Source: Bacteroidota bacterium | GTDB taxonomy: Bacteria; Bacteroidota; Bacteroidia; Chitinophagales; Chitinophagaceae | Length of the DNA: 64,000 bases | NCBI GenBank assembly: GCA_023437225.1 | Contig: JAEZGS010000017.1 | Coordinates: forward strand, 248,001-312,000 | Direction of reading: 5' to 3' | Translations under genes and position numbers: made by a program | Notes under the pieces: model-generated | Told to the model about the DNA's origin: nothing | Database searches by the model: none | Seen by the model: the letters and a program-made list of their open reading frames with translations, nothing else | Shown: one piece after another, positions 62,579 to 64,000 of the stretch | Numbering within the stretch: position 1 is the stretch's first letter | How the letters are laid out: each line of letters opens with the position of its first letter

Positions 62579-64000
62579 CTAGCTTCGTATGTGCATGGTC
62601 GTTAGCATCCCGTTAACAAGTCGCATCACATTGAGTGGATTGTCGTCCTTTAATTCTGCGGGCAAAAGATGTTGCGGACAATTTTGAAAACTTACTGGTC
62701 TGAGGAACCTCTTTATTGCATCAGGTCCAACCGATGTAAACCTGGGATCTGTAGTGGCGGGATAAGGTCCTCCATGTTGCATGGCATAAGCAACGTCCAC
62801 GCCGGTGGGAACTCCATTGAAAATGATTCGTCCGCAAATGCGACTTACCATTTCAATAAAGCCGGTGATCTGTGAAGCAGCTTCTTCCGATATGAACAAT
62901 GATGTAGTAAGTTGTCCCTCGAGGCGTTCGACAATTTGAATGAAATCGTCTACTGCGCTGCAGCGAATAATGAGGCTGAAAGGTCCGAATACCTCGCGTT
63001 GCAGATTCTTATTATCCAGAAACTCCATTACATGAACGGATGCAACGAAGGGACTTCCTTCATCTTCGATGTCCTGAAGATAACTGTCAACGCCATCCTG
63101 TTCAAGGACCATCGAACGCTCGTGCAGGTAGGTGGCTGCTATATTCTTATGAAGCATTGGAGAAGGCCCCACTTTTTCTACTTCCATAGAAAGAAGCTCA
63201 ATAAATTCACTGAACTCGTCACCCTCCACGCCGATAATGAGACCCGGCTTCGTACAAAACTGGCCTGCACCAGTGGTGATGGAAGATGCAAGCGCTTCTA
63301 CGATCGATTGCAAATTGTTTTTCAGAGCCGATGGAAATAAGAAGACAGGATTGAGGCTGCCCATCTCAGCGAACACCGGGATTGGGTGCGTCCGCGTAGC
63401 AGCAAGATCGTATAATACACGGCCTCCATTCAGCGAACCGGTAAAAGCAACCGCAGAGGTCAACGGATGCATAACCAGTTCCTGCCCGATTTCATTTGAA
63501 GTACCTTCAACATGCAAGAATACTCCTTCTGGCATGCCGGTATCCTTCGCCGCCTTTTCAATCGCGGCAGCCACCATGTTGGAAGTTCTGGGATGCGCCG
63601 GATGACCCTTCATCACTACGGAACAACCAGCAGCAAGTGCCGATGCCGTATCTCCTCCCGCCGTGGAATATGCGAAAGGAAAATTGCTTGCACCAAAAAC
63701 AACTACCGGTCCAAGTGGTAAGCTTATTTTGCGAAGATCCGGTTTTGCCGGATTGCGGCTTTTGTCTTCGGTGTCAATTCGAATATCGTGAACTATGCCT
63801 TTTGCGGCGGCGTCCGCATACAAACGCAGCTGCGAAATTGTCCGTGCCCTCTCGCTTCGCAAACGTTCAACGCCCAGGTTCGTTTCACCCGCTGCGGCAA
63901 ATAACAACGCATCCCCCAGAGCTGATATGTTTTGAGCTATGGCCTCAACGAATTCTGACCTGCGTGCAGCACTCAACAAACTATATTCAAGAAAAGCTTT
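62579..64000 (-). CDS. Aldehyde dehydrogenase (NADP+), 2,5-dioxovalerate / ketoglutarate-semialdehyde type, 5' end outside the window
   Basis: 473 codons visible; the frame stays open to the window edge (K-S-F-L-E-Y-S-L-L before the L-S-A-A-R-R-S-E-F segment), so the true start lies beyond. Strong match to 2,5-dioxovalerate dehydrogenases: R-S-E-R-A-R-T, P-D-L-R-K-I, P-V-V-V-F-G-A-S-N-F-P-F-A, K-G-H-P-A-H-P, catalytic Glu in F-A-E-M-G-S-L-N-P and catalytic Cys in G-Q-F-C-T-K-P-G. Oxidises a sugar-acid-derived semialdehyde to 2-oxoglutarate; related forms act on proline/hydroxyproline products. Confidence 0.92.
   Translation of the reverse strand, partial: KAFLEYSLLSAARRSEFVEAIAQNISALGDALLFAAAGETNLGVERLRSERARTISQLRLYADAAAKGIVHDIRIDTEDKSRNPAKPDLRKISLPLGPVVVFGASNFPFAYSTAGGDTASALAAGCSVVMKGHPAHPRTSNMVAAAIEKAAKDTGMPEGVFLHVEGTSNEIGQELVMHPLTSAVAFTGSLNGGRVLYDLAATRTHPIPVFAEMGSLNPVFLFPSALKNNLQSIVEALASSITTGAGQFCTKPGLIIGVEGDEFSEFIELLSMEVEKVGPSPMLHKNIAATYLHERSMVLEQDGVDSYLQDIEDEGSPFVASVHVMEFLDNKNLQREVFGPFSLIIRCSAVDDFIQIVERLEGQLTTSLFISEEAASQITGFIEMVSRICGRIIFNGVPTGVDVAYAMQHGGPYPATTDPRFTSVGPDAIKRFLRPVSFQNCPQHLLPAELKDDNPLNVMRLVNGMLTTMHIRS

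Overview
The window looks like chromosomal DNA from a member of the Bacteroidota, most likely the Chitinophagales/Chitinophagaceae (lineage inferred from gene style only). Evidence: a large secreted protein with a C-terminal type IX secretion (T9SS) sorting domain; several -7 boxes of the Bacteroidota form TAnnTTTG; almost no Shine-Dalgarno sites and several TTG/GTG starts; and gene types common in this phylum (BshC, a BT_3928-like DoxX protein, DUF4142, a CusA-TolC fusion, an Npt-like transporter with HEAT repeats). Coding density is very high. I saw no tRNA, rRNA, insertion sequence, prophage or CRISPR array.

Layout. 1-9.4 kb is housekeeping: the 3' end of an FKBP isomerase, folP, DUF1599, a DoxX-like protein and an OppB-type permease, then dciA-like/recF, pdhA, a TPR membrane protein, ribH, a LutA-like Fe-S protein and an EVE protein. 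9.4-13 kb (minus) holds a sirtuin overlapping a saccharopine dehydrogenase, and a GYF-like membrane protein. gyrA and a secreted TPR protein follow (13.2-17.2 kb), then a DUF4142 lipoprotein. 18-27.4 kb holds an ABC exporter, glucokinase, a flippase, serA, a serine-hydrolase lipoprotein, nnrDE and an alpha/beta hydrolase lipoprotein. 27.4-33.4 kb (minus) is a heavy-metal efflux operon: small His-containing secreted protein, CusA/CzcA pump fused to its outer-membrane channel, and CusB-like adaptor.

33.4-44.6 kb is the most unusual region. An HD phosphohydrolase faces a stand-alone cyclic-nucleotide-binding protein, which is 3 bp from an Npt/MFS-like transporter with a HEAT tail. Divergent from these is a 1720-residue T9SS-exported subtilisin-like protein with MBG domains and eight GKTLSN repeats, then a TPR-transmembrane class III cyclase with adenylate-type specificity residues. 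The proteins could make, bind and respond to cAMP around a membrane receptor, but no experiment is implied by the sequence.

44.6-64 kb: a dipeptide epimerase overlapping a CBM-bearing 4-alpha-glucanotransferase; a 52-residue membrane protein; a YafK-like/TonB-C fusion; hppD; purK and purE separated by a complete AcrAB-TolC-type operon; bshC; an SMP-30-like secreted protein; a clan-A glycoside hydrolase; and the 3' part of a 2,5-dioxovalerate-type aldehyde dehydrogenase running off the right edge.

Several starts were moved inward from the longest open frame because a promoter box, signal peptide or neighbouring gene makes the longer form unlikely. These are noted per gene.
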